Origin: Collybia mongolica
Taxonomy: Eukaryota > Basidiomycota > Agaricomycetes > Agaricales > Clitocybaceae
Length of the DNA stretch: 64,000 bases
Direction: 5' to 3'
Assembly (NCBI GenBank): GCA_013420905.1
Contig: JAAXNY010000021.1
Span: forward strand, 186,001 to 250,000
In this document: piece by piece, positions 9,488 to 20,544 of the stretch
Layout of the letters: each line of letters opens with the position of its first letter
How positions within the stretch are numbered: the stretch's first letter is position 1
Translations under genes and position numbers: made by a program
Notes under the pieces: model-generated
Database searches by the model: none
The model's input: the letters and a program-made list of their open reading frames with translations, nothing else
Told to the model about the DNA's origin: nothing

Positions 9488-12225
9488 ATGCAAGCTGCAT
9501 CAAAAAAATCAATAATCTATGCACTCAATAAGAAGATCTGCTCTGAAATTGAGGCTGGAATGTACGAGAATGTGCACAAGGGAATATGGTGCAAGGTCAA
9601 AGCCATGAAGGCCATCCTGAATGAATCAGTGGCAGAATATGGAGGTCTCTTCATTCTGACATACATTCATGCAGCTGTTATGAAAGAGCCACTTCCTATC
9701 CTTGCATCTCAGCTACCAAATATATTAAAGAAATGGGCTGAAGGTCATGAACAAGGTGAGTTATACAGTATTACATATCTGTGAAAGTCCAAACAAATGC
9801 TGCTGTTACAGAAAAGGATAGTGAAGGCAGGTACCAAACCAAGGCCACTGGTATGGGCATCAAGCCAGGAAAGTCCACCATTGAGGTCAGAAAGAATGTG
9901 GAGGAAGGCCAAATCCAAGGAGAATTGGAGGCCGTTCAGCACTTCACACCCAAATGGCCTGTCAGATTGGTTGCAGAAGGTCAGTCCAATAGCATGGCTG
10001 CCTGGCCCTCAGCAGCCAAATGGCCCATTGGATTGAGTGGCCAACAGCAACTGGGTGCTGGTCAAACCAAAACCAAACAGCCTGCTGGACTTCTTGGGGC
10101 AAATAAGTCTGATAGTGTGGCCACCCTGACCTCGGCAGCCAAATGGCCCATCAGATTGAGTGGCCAATGGCAACAGGTACTGCTCAATCTGATAGCTTGG
10201 CTGCCATGCCATGGATGGCCCAATGGCCCACCAGATTGCATGACCAATGGCCACTTATTGCCCAGTGGCCAGTAACTCCCCGCAATCTGCACCATGAAGA
10301 TGTGAGTGCTGGCCCATCACATCAATGCCATTCTCCCCCCCCAGCAAGGACCATACCTCCTACTCACCTGAGTGGTGATATCAGCATGGATGTTAATCCC
10401 CCACCAACCTGCTCATTCAAGGAGATTTCTGAGGAGTCATCAAGTGAATAGAAGATCCACCTGCTGGAGACAGTGATGAGGAAGATGAGGATGAAAATTT
10501 CATGGATATTGAAGAAAATATGCCCCAGCCCAGCAAGAGACGACATCCTGCAAAGCCCTGGCCTCAGCTCTTTGCCCAGCAAATGGGTCAGTACTATGCC
10601 AAGCCGTGTATGGTTTGTTCCTGGCAAAACATTTGATGCGAGAAAAGGGTCCATGGTGGTGCATGTGTGGCATGTTATGAGTCTAAGTCAAAGTGCATGC
10701 ACAGTGGGAGTAGGGGTGGCAGACACCCAAAACAAGTGGCACAAACAGGGGATTCAGAAGGGGGTACTGAGGGTGAGCAAACAGAACCAGCCCCCAAGTG
10801 GGTAAGGACAGCCAAACGGGTCCCAGAAAGACCTGGCACACCTTCTCCAGAACAAGGGGCCAACAGCAATTCCACAGACAGGTGGCAGAGGGCACATCAA
10901 GCAGAAAAACATAAGCCTTCTCATTCCTTGAACATTAAAGATCAGATTGACATCTTGGATTGCAGGCCCAGCATGGCTGCTGGCCTCAAAACATGCCAAT
11001 CCTTCCCAAGCCACCATACTCAGAACCAATTGGCTGACATGTCACTTGCTGAGGCCACAACATGACTAAGGGCTGTAACAACACAAGTCAGCTCACTTTT
11101 TGAAGGCACAGATGACAAACCAGGCTTAGGAGATGTACCTAGCATCCTTGGTGATGCCATTGCACAACTTGACTTGCTGGCAGCCCATGCCCAAAGCCTG
11201 ACAAGTCTGTACTGTGATATTGCTGAATATCTAGGCCTCCCTGTGGAAGGCAGTCTGGCTGAACCCAGCAAATATCATGAAATCAGGCGGCCAATTATTG
11301 TGCAGGATGCTTGCAACCCAGTCCCAACAAACAAGTGGATGAGCGCATATATGCAATTTGCTGGAGAGTATAATGATGATGATGAATGGTATGAACATCT
11401 TGCAACACAAAAGGTCAGGGCGCAATGGGCAGAGGACAGATACAACAACCTCCCACTGTCAATTCCCATACCCAATCCACCCCCTGTCAGCAATTTTGCC
11501 ACCTTGCCTGATTGGCCTGCCCTAGTCAGAACAGCCAGCCACCCCAATTTGCCCAGTGCAGCTGATCCAACTACCCCCAGCCTGCCCAGTAATGTCCACT
11601 CTGCTACCATGTCCCCTGAGCCTCCCCTGCCATAAATCCATTCCCAGCCATGGGTCCAACTGGCCCTGGCAATATTTATCCGGCCACCCCCACTAATTCA
11701 TCCAGCCACCTCAACTTGCCCACCCATGCAAACACTCCAACCAATCTGGTCACCCCTACCAATCCGCCCCACCCCATCAATCCAGCCCCAACCCCTCAGA
11801 CCAATCCTTCTGGCCACCCCAATCCAGCCACAGCCACTGGAGAACTCACGGCCACTAGAGAGTTAATGGCCCCCAATCCATCTGGCCACACCAACCTGGC
11901 CACAGCCACTGGAGAAATAATGGCCCCCTTGGATGAAGACATGATGCCAACTGACTCTGCAGCACCACCCTATCCCATTGTGCAGCTCATCCCCACAACC
12001 CCAGCCATGTCACAGGAAGTACAATCTGGCCCACAATTGCTTCTTCCCCTGCCCACAGATCTCTTGCCAATGTCCCCAAGGCATTCTCCTCACATCAGTG
12101 CCAGAAGTATCAGCCCTCTACTGGCTGAGGCAAGCCAGATTCAGCCATCACCCCAACCTAACAAGTGGCCTCAGAAGAACAGCAGTGGGGAGTCATCATC
12201 AAGCAAAAAGCAAAGACAAGGATGA
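9488..12225 (+). pseudogene. Decayed gene for a Zn2Cys6-type cluster protein
   Basis: An exon from ATG 9488 joins through a clear intron (9756-9811, GTGAGT..ACAG) to KDSEGRYQTKATG and stays in frame to about 10190, where a frameshift follows. At about 10605-10715 the spacing C-x2-C-x6-C-x8-C-x2-C-x6-C is present (CMVCSW.. to ..CYESKSKC), that of a fungal binuclear zinc cluster. A TGA sits inside the x6 loop. Further blocks are open at 10667-11065, 11060-11635 (helical, then Pro-rich) and 11650-12225 (Pro/Thr-rich), separated by stops or frame changes. The order (zinc cluster, helical domain, disordered tail) resembles the antisense gene at 55891-57837. The locus is probably a transposon-derived relic, but this is inferred. 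Confidence 0.5.
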
Positions 12226-12337
12226 GATTTTTCTTGGGCTCAGGGTACAAACAATCTTGCATGTGTATATAATAATTATCTTCTGTAGATAGCCATATCT
12301 TGTTATGTACTACATATTGGTGTTAATATTTTATCTA

Positions 12338-12734
12338 TCAGTCTACTCTCATTTTCTTTTGCCTTTGCCTCCTGGGCAGAGATGTGTATTTCATTGCCTC
12401 TTGAATGGTTAGTGCATCTGAATTAATCACCCTCCATGGCAATGATTTCTTCTTGGAAGGCATCACATGAGGCTGATGGATGGCAGGCTTATTTACCTCA
12501 GGTATATTGGTTAGGATTGACAAAGGCCAACTGACTGACTGTGATGGTGGTTCTGGTAAGGGTGGCCAAGGCAGGTTGACCCTGGATACATTGGCCGAAG
12601 GAGGCCAACTGACTGACTGTGCCTGTGGTTCCAGGAAGGTTGGTCCCACCCCTTACAATGCCATCCTTGGACAAGAGAGAGAGTTCAGCTGATCTGTTTG
12701 CTTTTGTTTTGATTTTCCTTTCCTCCATGCTCAT
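12338..12734 (-). CDS. Short minus-strand ORFs, uncharacterised
   Basis: Two overlapping minus-strand frames cover this stretch and share a repeated SQSVSWP / VSQLA motif, which shows internal repetition of the DNA. I recognise no function. It could be the tail of another decayed gene facing the zinc-cluster relic. Confidence 0.2.
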
Positions 12735-13049
12735 ACACCTACTTCTCTTTTACATCTCCATTCCCCTTTCCTTTATGAGGGTCTCATTGGTGAGGCTATC
12801 TACTTGCTTTAAAATCCATGTGTAGGCTACGTTCTTGTAAAAGATAGCCAGTTTCAAGTTCCCAAAGCCAGCACTGCATGTCCCCACAGTGTGTGTAGGC
12901 ATTTGTATTACTGTGCCTTTTGTAGAACTCTAGTACCAATGAGGGGAAGGGACACCCCAACTTCACTGTTCAAACATCAGCAAGGATATTTCAATAAAAG
13001 CAAAATTTACTAGAATAGTATTAAGGTGAGCTGAAGATAGCATGACATG

Positions 13050-14330
13050 TCTCATAGACAAAGAACAGTGGTAAACTCAAAACAAACCAAATCATCACAT
13101 CTATCCTCCACTGTAATCAGATCAGAGCTACACCTGGATGGTAGTTCCAGTACTTGTTGAAGAAAGGGGCAGGGAAAATTGCAAGGCACTGGTGATATGG
13201 CTGTTTGAGTGCTGGTATTTGTCCATTGAGTACATCTTGTCCAGGGTTCAATTGGCATTCACCAGCATGATCACAAAAGTTGGGTACATCCCCTGTGAGA
13301 GGTTATAGTTACATTAACGATAAAAATACTCAAAGAGCAATCCTTACTGCAAATCCATAATAGACCGAGGTGAAAACTAGATGGGCATAGAATCCTGCTG
13401 ATCCCTGACTATCAACTTGGGGGTAGAAACCAACTAGGAAGTTAGCAGCCTATGATGTGTGTTGAACCAACAGTCAAAGCGATTCTGAATGTGGGTATCA
13501 AATGAATGCTGTACCTGGGGTAGGCAAAAAAAAATCCCAGATTCCACAAGATGGGAAAGAACACGCTCAGCTTGAGTTGGTTTATAAACCCCAAAAACCT
13601 GCTAACATGTCATGTCTGTGAAGCCTGTATACAAGCAAATAAGCCACTGTAACACATTGGACATGCAAGGCTTACCAGAATACATAACCAATTGGTGCTG
13701 TAGCTACAACATCTGTTCCCAGAGACAGACCAAGTGCAAATCCAATAAGGTTGTTCATTAGTCCCATAATATGAGCCGCATTGTGTGGATCAATGTCCAT
13801 AATTGTGGATATCATGTATGTGAAGAAAAAAACTAAGTATTTCAAATATGAGAATAACTATTTGGTGAGCCCCCAAAAAGCATCAAATTCCACATATCAG
13901 TTGACCCCAGCAACAGGAGCAATGGAAGGATCAGCAGCCATTGCTGACATCATAATAAAACAAATGCTCTCTAGATGACAATGGCGTCACTGATGATAAC
14001 CTAAAGACAATCACAATGACTGGGTGTGCTTGAGAGCTTTCTTTAGAAACACTCACCTTGAAATTACCTGTCCATACCAATACAAGATGGGGTTTTAGCA
14101 ACTGACCAATTACTAGAGGAGCCCTATCTATTAGAAGAACCCCCTGATATTGGACCAGTGTTGAGTGAACCAATATCCCAGTTGCCATGGGGAGGGTAGT
14201 CATATGAATGGTGCTCAGTAGAAACGTGAGGGTACTGATTGTGATTGTCCAAAACTGAGTTATGTTTGATCCTTTTTCCTTACTATGTGAAGTGATTTTA
14301 ACTATTGTTCGATGCATGAAAGAAAGTGAC
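13050..14330 (-). pseudogene. Decayed Agaricomycete multi-helix membrane protein gene
   Basis: Read on the minus strand, this region aligns block by block with the disrupted gene at 26005-40015. The blocks are SDAIVI*RAFVLL (against NDAIVVWRAFVLL), LGLSLGTDVVATAPIGYVFW (against LGLSLGTNLTATAIIGYVYW), PTQAERVLSHLVESG (against PTRAEQVLALLVESG) and GMYPTFVIMLVNAN (against AIYPTMMVVLISNR). At least two Trp codons have become stops (TGG to TAG at about 13950 and TGG to TGA at about 13255). The exon borders keep GT..AG signals. It is a dead paralogue of a multi-transmembrane family of unknown role. Confidence 0.75.
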
Positions 14331-17300
14331 ACACAGATACACTTAGACTGTCTGCTGACAGTGGCAAGTACGGTCAATAATGCAGTTAATGTTTTCAACT
14401 ATCTCTGATAGAAATTGAGAGGCTTTCAATCGGATGGCTGAAGACGTTGCCAGACTCTAGTCAAGAAAGTCAACAACTTGATAACAAAGCAGATGAAGAC
14501 CAATGTGATTGAAACAACGGGCTGCCAGGCGGGTGGTAGAATCAACATGTTATATGGTTCGCTGAAAGGCGATTTGCAATATCAACAGCCTAAAGTACAA
14601 AGTACTTCAATAGACTCAAATTGAGGGATTGTAAATGCAAATCAAAGTTGGTAGACTTTAAAATCAAGGTTGAGAGGACAAGTTGAGATCAAAGAGTGCG
14701 AGAAAAGAGTGGATGTGAATTGCTGTCCTAGAGGCATTGTGCTAAATCTACAAGGGTCATCAATACTTTAGATTGAAGTTGGCCAGCCCGATTGGGTGGA
14801 GTCAGGTTCATAACCTGAAACAGAGTCAAACCGACACATGTTGGGCATGATCGGTTGTTGAAACCTGCTGGTCACGTGATCCAGCCGTAGAGAGGCAAGA
14901 TGAAAGGAACAGAGAGAGAGGAATGGGATGTGATTGGAGGGGTATGAAGTCATGATGAGTGTATAGACAAGTCGCAGACTTGCTGGGATGATATTGAAGT
15001 CGAAGTTGGAGTTGAGGTCGAAGAAGAGGAGACAATATTGTTGTCAAAGATATCAGCATATGCATGTAGCGCAAGTGCAAGCGTGTCACCACGGTCCGGG
15101 CCAGGACCTCATGGACCCAGGTCAACCTGGGGCCAACCCTGAGGGCCAGGGGCCAGGGCCAGGGCCACTGTGAGTACTGGCCCAGCCCTCAGGCTGGACC
15201 TGGGTTGGACCTGGCCAGCCTTATATGTTGGCAGGTGGTGAAAGTGCTACCAAATAGTGGGGGTATATAGTGGGGGAATAGAGAATGCAAGATCAAACCT
15301 CAAAAAATAATAACTCTTGTCCGAAATTATTAGTAATCAATGATTTTTGATCAAATTCCTGTTGTCAAGTGGCTTCAGAGCAGAAATTTCTCTGATGATC
15401 CAGATGTGCAAGGAGTGAAAATACTAGGATAATTCATTGGGAGATACATAGTTGTATCTAATTGATAGATGTTAAATATGGTATGTATCAGCAGTAGACA
15501 TCTCCCCAGACTATTAAATGATTTCTTTTTTTTTTTTTACCACTGGACCTGGTTGACCCCGCCCGGCCCTGGCCCTCTATCAGAGGGCCAGGTCCGACAA
15601 AGAGGTGGACCGGCCCTCGGGGCCAGGGCCAGGTCCAGCAAAAATAGGTCGGACCGTGTACAGTCTAGATACGCTACAGCCAACTGGAAATATATAAGAA
15701 AGAAAATTCCTGGTGTTGGCATGATTAATACCAGAATCTTAATACGAGCAGGCCTCTATTTTGCGTACCGTACAGGAATGTAGAAGTGGAAGTCTGCACG
15801 ACCTAACCAATGATCGTGTTTCCAATGCGTGCCAGTAGGACCGTGTCAGGAGGGGCCTGGCTTTCCGAAGCCATGATAATGAAAGGATGAATACAAGGAC
15901 ACAAACCTTCCGACCACGACCTCAGTGTTCTATATTTCAAAGGTCTCCCCAATATTTAACCGGAAATAGGTTCTTGTCACCATATACATGTCTGTAGTGT
16001 GTCGGACACGATCGCCAAATGTCGCGCTTTCAGCGCCTTGGGTGGGTTCTCTATGTCATTTATTGATAGGCAGTCCAGGGGGCCGCATATCTCCCTCGTG
16101 CGCCCAGAACGAAAACAGTATCAATCACCCGGTCAAGCGGGAGCTATAGTACGGCGATAGACGCTGAAGGAAAACAGAAAAGAGGATTTACGGGATTGTA
16201 AGGTACGCAAGGTGGCCATGGGTGCAATGGACGTGCATCCAAATTCATACTCGCAAGGGTTGATGGGCTGATAACGACGAGTACCCGGGCGTCCGCCGGA
16301 GAGAAGGCACTCCAGGAGTTTAAGATGTATCCTGTTGCTCAGTCGGCTCTCTTGGATTAAAACTAAGGGCTTTAATGTTACATGGCATACACCACTCGGT
16401 CTATCGCAACTGTGAAAACAAGTGAGCCTATGGTTGCCTATGAGTGATGATAGAAAGCAATCACGTGGCCAGCCTTTCGGATATCTATCGGTATGTTGCG
16501 GAATATCAACCATATGCACAGGCACCACTAATCAGGAGCAAACATCGTTGAAGTCGGTTCACTTGATCCCCCTTGTTATGGGTAAGATATTACTACATCT
16601 GCTTAAGGTTTGAGGGACGTGACAGACAGATATGTTGAAATCTCCTAGGGGAGTAAATATATGAATACGCCTATGTGGGACGATTGATTGCACTAATGAC
16701 TGGCGCTTACATCATAGATAAGAGTAGATACACTGATCTTCGCACAATATGTGTAAATGCAGATGTGTTGGGTCCGAAAGTGTATGGCGAAATTATCATC
16801 GACCGCCGCCTTTGGGATAGACCTCGTATCGATCATGCAGTGATACGGTGATACATCCCGAGTGAGAGATTGAAGGCGTATCTTTATCTGATTTATCTGG
16901 AAACGTTGGCTTGCCTATTAACATCGACACACCAGAACAACCGCGTTTCGTTTGGCACGAGAACCCAATGTCCCGCACATCAAGAGTGGGTCAAAGATCT
17001 TTCAGAGGCGACGGCTCCTAAACGAGTATCGACCTTCACCCCGTAGATTGTACTTCTATGTCGGTCTCTTAGTACGATTGATATGTTGGATGAGTCCTAG
17101 CCGTTTGATGCGTAGATGTATAAGGTGGCTATGTTTTCCCCTGATGGGCAGTTCCTGAGATGGCGTAGATCAATACAGTCTGGTGGGGAGGCTTCGAAGA
17201 ATGCCTCATTACAAGATATCGATGGGACACCCACAAATTTCCGGCGGAACACAACCTAATCGCTAGCCGCTAAATCTGGCAACAAGTCAAATGTGATGGA

Positions 17301-18870
17301 TACCTGTATACTGTGATTTGTATTGAAACGTACGAATCACTCCGCGATGCCCTCATATACCCGTTGAAATACTCCAGTGTCCAGCGATATTGTTTGAAAT
17401 GTTGAGAGGACTCAGCGGTAGCTTCGCCGATTATGCTCCGACAGAGTGAAGAAATGGAGCACATCAGTCAAGATTTGTGCGAGATTCGCCCACTGGTTTC
17501 AACCGAATACCCATCACGAAGCCCCTGATTTGTGTGTTGATTGGGAGACAAGGATCGGCTTAGAGCCACTCATATCCACACCTACTACCAGGATCACGTC
17601 AGCAAACTTAAACTCGAGCGATCATGCTGCACATCCGAGCCGGACCGCCCGCGTCACGACAAGTACCAACCATGGACGGGCCATTTTGCGTTTTGTAGCT
17701 GACAGGCTTGTCCGTCGCCTCCCTGTCCGTTGGGATGGCCGACCATCTTCTGTGAGGTTTCGAGAGGAAGTTGCTGCTCCGTGCTGTAATAACGGACGCG
17801 CTAAAAATTCATCTGAAACAATTTAGAGTGTTAGCTCTATATATCTCGAGAGAGCATTATGGGAGAAGCAGTTTGACAGGAACAAGACGGAAACAGAAAA
17901 AGCACCCACTCACGATGACAAACCGCAGATAGCGTCGAACGAGTGGGTCGACTATCTGCATCGGGATTCACCCACGGACAGGAGTCTGTCAAAGTCATAA
18001 TAGAGTGAACATCAAGGATGTTGAGACCGTAACATCAACAGATTGGTGCTCGATAATGATAGCCCATCAGTTTCAACCAGTAACATGCTAGAGTTGTAAG
18101 AGTGGCGTTAACAACCAGAACCATTACCAGAAACTATGGCTCGGCCTTGATTAGGCTGTGCCAAGCTCCGCATGGACATCATGGCGCACAATCTGCCATA
18201 TTTATTAATAGGTGGATCGAGCATCACGAACGCGTACGTTTCTAAAGACGGCCTCGGGCGAGGCAGTTAGAGGAAGTTCCACACCAAAGATCCACATCAT
18301 GAAGAATTCCGGTTTGAGCATAGAAGGTAAGGAAATGGAAAGACGTGAGGGGCATGAAATATACCATTATGCGCTCTCGGTTTGTAGAGTGACTTATCAC
18401 TGATAAGGAAGCATTGAATAGGTGGGGGCAAATGTACGTTTGCTGTTCACCAAGATGATCGCTACAGTTGAGTAAATTACCTATAGGGGTTCACGTTTAT
18501 TCAGTGAACAGAAGCGGATGTGGAGACGCCGGGTATCCTTACATAAATATTTTTTGAGACAAGGCGAATGCACATGGTCAAGCAGTGTCTCCTAAGCATC
18601 AGCGGAGCTAATGACTTAAATATACACAGGCTTTATAATTATGATGTGCGAGATACATGACACCAGTTGAGGGCAGATGGGGGGTCTTTGAAGCGCCTCG
18701 TTAGCTACGGAAAGTAAAATGATAGAACGTCGAACTACTTATCCGTACCGAGTGGTACTAAATCCGCCGTGCCTAGAATCTTTCCGTTCCACTCGACTCT
18801 AGCATCTGGGTCTTAATGAGCGCCACAACGCCTTCGTCTCCATTTCAGGTGCGTTATCTATCTTTTACCG
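14331..18870. other. Long stretch without a confident gene
   Basis: Only short ORFs are present. A fragment at about 17125 reads YKVAMFSPDGQ, reminiscent of a WD40 blade, but no second blade follows. A minus-strand 131-codon ORF at 16133-16528 matches nothing I know. A possible small transposon lies at 15090-15658. The stretch ends at the 3' end of the Mpv17-family gene. Confidence 0.4.
15090..15658. mobile_element. Possible small non-autonomous element with GC-rich ends
   Basis: Both ends carry CACGGTCCG in inverted orientation (15090-15098 and 15650-15658). Each is followed inward by repeated GGCCAGG / CCTGGCC palindromes (15100-15210 and 15555-15645) around an AT-rich core. I found no matching flanking duplication, so the boundary is uncertain. 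Confidence 0.35.
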
Positions 18871-20544
18871 CTATGAGGTCCCCATCTCCCGTCCATCTCC
18901 ATCCTTCGAATCGCTGACCCCCACTTCGGAGATTTCGAAAGGTAGAGCAACAGCCTCCAGGGCTTGTTGTCGCGCGTTGACGGCGCTTAGGTACGTATCT
19001 AAGGCGGGCGAAAGGGTTAGTCATTAGTCCCGCAGATAGATGCGAGTCTGGAGGGATTGAGGTACCACCACATGAAGAAAAATGCGCGGGGGGGGGAGAC
19101 AAACGGTGGAAATACATACTCCAGAACAAACTGACCACGCTCACGACTACGAACCGCAGGTGATGCGGTACGAGCGCGAAGTTGATGATTTGTGTCGGGA
19201 GGAAGACGCCCCTGCGAACGGATGTCAGTCAGCATGGTTTCCTTTGTGGTTGAGGACGGAAAAGGAGCCGCTTTGATAAATCCGAACAAAAAGCGCCAGG
19301 CCAGGTCAGATCGACGACTCCATGACAGTCAATTATGGAAATAGTATAAATCATAGCACCACATCGTATCTCACTCAGATGATGCTCAGGTAACGCAAGC
19401 GCCTGATGGATGGAGGGGAGTCTCATTCAACGAAAATGAGAAATCGAATAGAGTTAGTGTCGTGGTGGACATCGCCTCCGTCGAAACGAGCTGCCTCTAC
19501 AGTATGATGTCTTGGGGCCCGGATACCGGAGATTACACGTATAGATCGAAGGCAAGAAGAATGAAGGGAAGGGAGGCGCTCACCAATTACGGATGATGGT
19601 GGGAACGTATGCCTATGGAGAAAAGAAGATGACGTTAAGTTCGTGCAAGAAAGTCAGGTGAGAGTACATGGAACGCCGAGGTAGGGATATTGGTGAGGGC
19701 TGCATGGGTGAGCGGCCGTGAGCCGACTGCCGAGAATCCTCTCTTGCACAGGTACTGGCGGGTCTCCTGGCCTCAAGGTCGAAGAGGGTGTTACACAATA
19801 GGCGTCGATAGCCCTGTCGCGATGGATCTGACGCTCATGTGCATCGTCCTCCAAGGGTTCGAAATAAAGGAGAAGAGGAACGTACAGCTTGGATGCGACC
19901 GATCGCCTCTTCTGGCTTTCCCTCTAGCGTGCTCATGGACCCGAAGAAGAAAGCGACGGCGACTAGAAGGATGACGCGTAACCGAACATTGAGCTTCTAT
20001 TCAAGATATAGGTATGGGATTGATGTCCCAAGGATACTCACCGGGCGTGAGCACCGCTTGGTCGAGCCATACCTACAATAAAACGATCAGTGTGTACCGA
20101 CCAGTATGATTTAGGTGCATACCCGGTATATCACCGCCCTCGTTGGGCTCGCAAACTTGATACCGTTGAGGAAAGCATACCACTTGGTCATTGCAGGTCC
20201 AAACAGCGCACCTAGGATGCAAAATCAACATGACTCCCCATTACGTACCCGCGGGTTCGACACACCTCCATAAAACGTCAACCGTGCCGTCCTAATGAAC
20301 TACCGTGTCCATCAGCCTCTTCACGCTTCTGTTTTCCTAGTTCCCAACTCACATCATGCTTGTTCCCCCGCTTCTCCACCGCCTGTTGTGCGATAATGTC
20401 CCCTGCACCAAAAAGAAAGGCCGCTGTTCCACACGATGCGAGGAGGGGACGCCGAATGAGAGCCGAGCTGAACAAGTCAATAAAATTGAGAACAATAGCC
20501 GAGGAATGCACCACGCACTTGTACGCCCGCAGCAGAGAAGCCAT
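18871..20544 (-). CDS. Mpv17/PMP22-family (Sym1-like) membrane protein, nine exons
   Basis: Nine exons join into a 206-residue protein: 20519-20544, 20353-20467, 20266-20299, 20123-20211, 20042-20072, 19886-19962, 19584-19612, 19120-19211 and 18871-18998. Every junction is GT..AG and in frame. The family is a four-helix inner-membrane channel-like protein of mitochondria or peroxisomes; yeast Sym1 is needed for growth on ethanol under heat. Family blocks are RRPLLASCGTAAFLFGAGD near residues 14-32, FIRTARLTFYGG, GPAMTKWY, VWLDQAVLTP, and the signature NWGVFLPTQIINFALVPHHL before VVSLFWNTYLS. The start MASLLRAYNSALIRRP fits fungal relatives. The last 30 residues are a polar tail. Several exons are only 26-34 nt, which hides the gene from simple ORF searches. 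Mitochondrial versus peroxisomal location cannot be told from the sequence. Confidence 0.93.

Noticed and set aside
17110..17170. WD40-like blade YKVAMFSPDGQ
   Set aside because: Isolated; no neighbouring blades in any frame within 1 kb.
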